Below are positions 62,612-64,000 of a stretch of 64,000 nt of DNA, one piece after another. A program made the position numbers and the translations under genes. Source of the DNA: Mycoplasmopsis opalescens ATCC 27921 (GTDB taxonomy: Bacteria; Bacillota_I; Bacilli_A; Mycoplasmatales; Metamycoplasmataceae); assembly GCF_000712185.1 (NCBI RefSeq), contig NZ_KL544019.1, positions 198,956 through 262,955 of the forward strand. Direction: 5' to 3'. The first letter of the stretch is position 1, and each line of letters starts with the position of its first letter. The notes under the pieces are model-generated. The model worked only from the letters and a program-made list of their open reading frames with translations, did no database searches and was not told the origin of the DNA.

Positions 62612-63202
62612 GTGTTTAAAAGTAAAGAAAAATTAAATGTTTTACTCAAACAAATTCCTGGCATAACTAAAAAAACTGCAGATAAAATTTCAACCTACCT
62701 ATTAAATGAAAATGATCTATTTATAGGTGATTTAGTTGAATCAATTCACGGGATGAGGTCAAGAATAAATCGTTGCACAAAGTGTAATTTATACCAAGAA
62801 GATAATAAATGTAACAATTGCGATAAACCTAAAAATTATGATATTTTAATGATTGTTGAAGATGCAAATATTGTTAACAGAATTAAAGAAATCGAATTTT
62901 TTGATGGCTATTATTACGTGCTTCCTTACTTGATCAATACAAAAGAAAACTTAACCGATGATAAATTTAAATATTTACATCTTAAAAAATATGTTGAAGA
63001 ACATAATTTTGAAGAAATAATTATAGTAATTTCACCAACATTGGAAGGTGAAATTACTACCAACCATTTACTTAAATTACTAAGCAACACCAAAATAAAA
63101 ATTACTCGCGCGGCAATAGGCATGCCTATGGGTTCAAATATTGATTATTTAGACCAATTTACTATTAAACAAGCGATAAAAAACAGAAATGAAAACAAAT
63201 AA
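62612..63202 (+). CDS. recR: Recombination mediator protein RecR
   Basis: RecR works with RecO to load RecA on gapped DNA. The 196-residue protein starts at GTG (62612), has the HhH stretch [21 protein letters not shown], the C4 zinc motif [16 protein letters not shown], and a Toprim domain ([14 protein letters not shown], then [17 protein letters not shown] and [18 protein letters not shown]). The layout is normal but the Toprim sequence is divergent. It lies between ybaB and tmk. Confidence 0.93.
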   Translation: MFKSKEKLNVLLKQIPGITKKTADKISTYLLNENDLFIGDLVESIHGMRSRINRCTKCNLYQEDNKCNNCDKPKNYDILMIVEDANIVNRIKEIEFFDGYYYVLPYLINTKENLTDDKFKYLHLKKYVEEHNFEEIIIVISPTLEGEITTNHLLKLLSNTKIKITRAAIGMPMGSNIDYLDQFTIKQAIKNRNENK

Positions 63203-63210
63203 GGAGCAGC

Positions 63211-63882
63211 ATGTTTATAACACTTGAAGGACCGGACGGAAGCGGTAAAACAACTTTAATAACTCGTCTAATGAGTGAACTGTTAAATATTATGCCAAAT
63301 TTAGAATATGTTTTAACTCGTGAACCAGGCGGCAAAGGTTTAAAGGAAGCTGAAAAAATCCGCGAAATTATTTTAGACAAAGAAAGCAATCTTTCAGGTG
63401 TTGCGGAGGCAATGCTTTATAGCACTAGTCGTCGAATTCATTTAGAAAAAATTATCTGACCTGCTCTTAAGGATGATAAATTAGTTTTATGTGACAGATA
63501 TGTAGATAGTTTTTATGCATACCAAGGGTATGCTAGAAATTTAGGTATTGATTTTGTAAAAAATTTGACCAATTTAATTATTGATAATACGATGCCTGAC
63601 ATTACAATTTTTCTAAATATAACTCCACAACAAAGCAAGAAGCGTTTAAAAACACAAAGACTGATTCAAGATCGTATGGATACCGAAACAGTCGAGTTTC
63701 ACCAAAAAGTTTATGATGCTTACCAAAAATTAATATCTAGTGATCCTGATAGATTTATCATCGTTAATGCAGCTAATACTATTGATGAAGTTTTTGAAGA
63801 AACCTTTAAAAAACTTTTGGCTCATCCAAAACTCAAGCAGTGACTCAAAAAAAAGAACAAAGAGTTAAATAATGCTAGCTAA
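63211..63882 (+). CDS. tmk: Thymidylate kinase
   Basis: Tmk phosphorylates dTMP. The 223-residue protein has P-loop GPDGSGKTT at 7-15, [20 protein letters not shown], the DR(Y/H) motif [17 protein letters not shown], and the lid [15 protein letters not shown] at 63457-63459 and 63841-63843 are Trp; the stop is TAA at 63880-63882. It overlaps holB by 11 bp. Confidence 0.95.
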
Positions 63883-64000
63883 TAATATTAAAAAAATTAT
63901 TGATAACTCATACTTAAGACAAAATTTTGCGCACTGCTACATTTTTAAAGGGAATAATAATAAAAGCATTGATGAAGCAGTGCTTTATTTTGTTAACACA
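63872..64000 (+). CDS. holB: DNA polymerase III subunit delta prime (5' part, cut by window end)
   Basis: Only 43 codons are visible: [25 protein letters not shown] followed by a KGNNNKSIDEA loop. The family's opening (L-x-x-A-Y-L-F-x-G, P-loop-like loop) and the position after tmk in the dnaX cluster point to holB. The canonical P-loop Lys context is degenerate, which is common for delta prime. The rest lies outside the window. Confidence 0.75.
   Translation, partial: MLANNIKKIIDNSYLRQNFAHCYIFKGNNNKSIDEAVLYFVNT

Overview
The window is a stretch of a mollicute chromosome (Mycoplasma / Metamycoplasma / Mycoplasmopsis type). Base composition is very AT-rich. Conserved proteins (RuvA, MetG, RsgA, Der, TrmD, ClpB, RsmG, SecA, DnaX, Tmk) read through in one frame only if TGA is Trp, so genetic code 4 applies and the coordinates here ignore TGA as a stop. 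There is no rRNA, CRISPR array, insertion sequence or phage module. Genes are tightly packed, often with 4-30 bp overlaps, and most transcription units end in U-rich hairpins.

Left part (1-10.2 kb, mostly minus strand): the 5' part of rplJ with an L10-type leader, ruvA-ruvB, tRNA-Leu(UAG), tRNA-Thr(UGU), a short tsaC/YrdC-type gene, metG with a small downstream gene, a tRNA1(Val) adenine methyltransferase-like gene overlapping rnr, secG, and an S41-peptidase-like lipoprotein. 10.2-14.1 kb (+) is a signalling/ribosome operon: gmk, PP2C phosphatase, a membrane Ser/Thr kinase without an extracellular domain, rsgA, rpe. A small lipoprotein and a nitroreductase with no standard start codon follow.

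15.6-24.6 kb is an export unit: one 2658-residue FtsX-type permease and its MacB/LolD-like ATPase with an unusual N-terminal extension. 24.7-28.7 kb carries dnaJ (with a CIRCE-like operator), a hypothetical, cmk, der and an HU gene. 28.8-33.3 kb is an accessory island: a BcgI-like restriction system (nuclease-methyltransferase fusion plus a two-TRD specificity subunit) and a Fic protein with its own N-terminal DNA-binding segment, whose promoter carries three evenly spaced 8-bp repeats. rlmD follows, with a structured, terminator-bearing transcript candidate upstream. 35.0-40.7 kb is a single 1890-residue lipoprotein built of repeated modules.

41-52 kb is mostly housekeeping: rpsP-trmD-rplS, an AAA-14/DUF4143 ATPase preceded by a duplicated palindromic element, a YwaF-like membrane protein, tex, trmB, clpB (with a good CIRCE), prs-rsmG. 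52.2-54.6 kb holds a three-gene overlapping cassette of unrecognised function (small HTH-like protein, 498-residue protein, single-pass membrane protein), the best candidate here for something undescribed. 54.6-64 kb has a Cof-type HAD hydrolase, secA, gpmI with a coupled hypothetical, and the conserved dnaX-ybaB-recR-tmk-holB cluster, cut by the window end.

Two themes cross the window. HrcA/CIRCE heat-shock control can be read at both dnaJ and clpB. A short dispersed motif around GTAGYACAG recurs, usually inside or beside hairpins, at the 3' ends of at least six transcription units. All functional calls come from reading the sequence; no database search was run.
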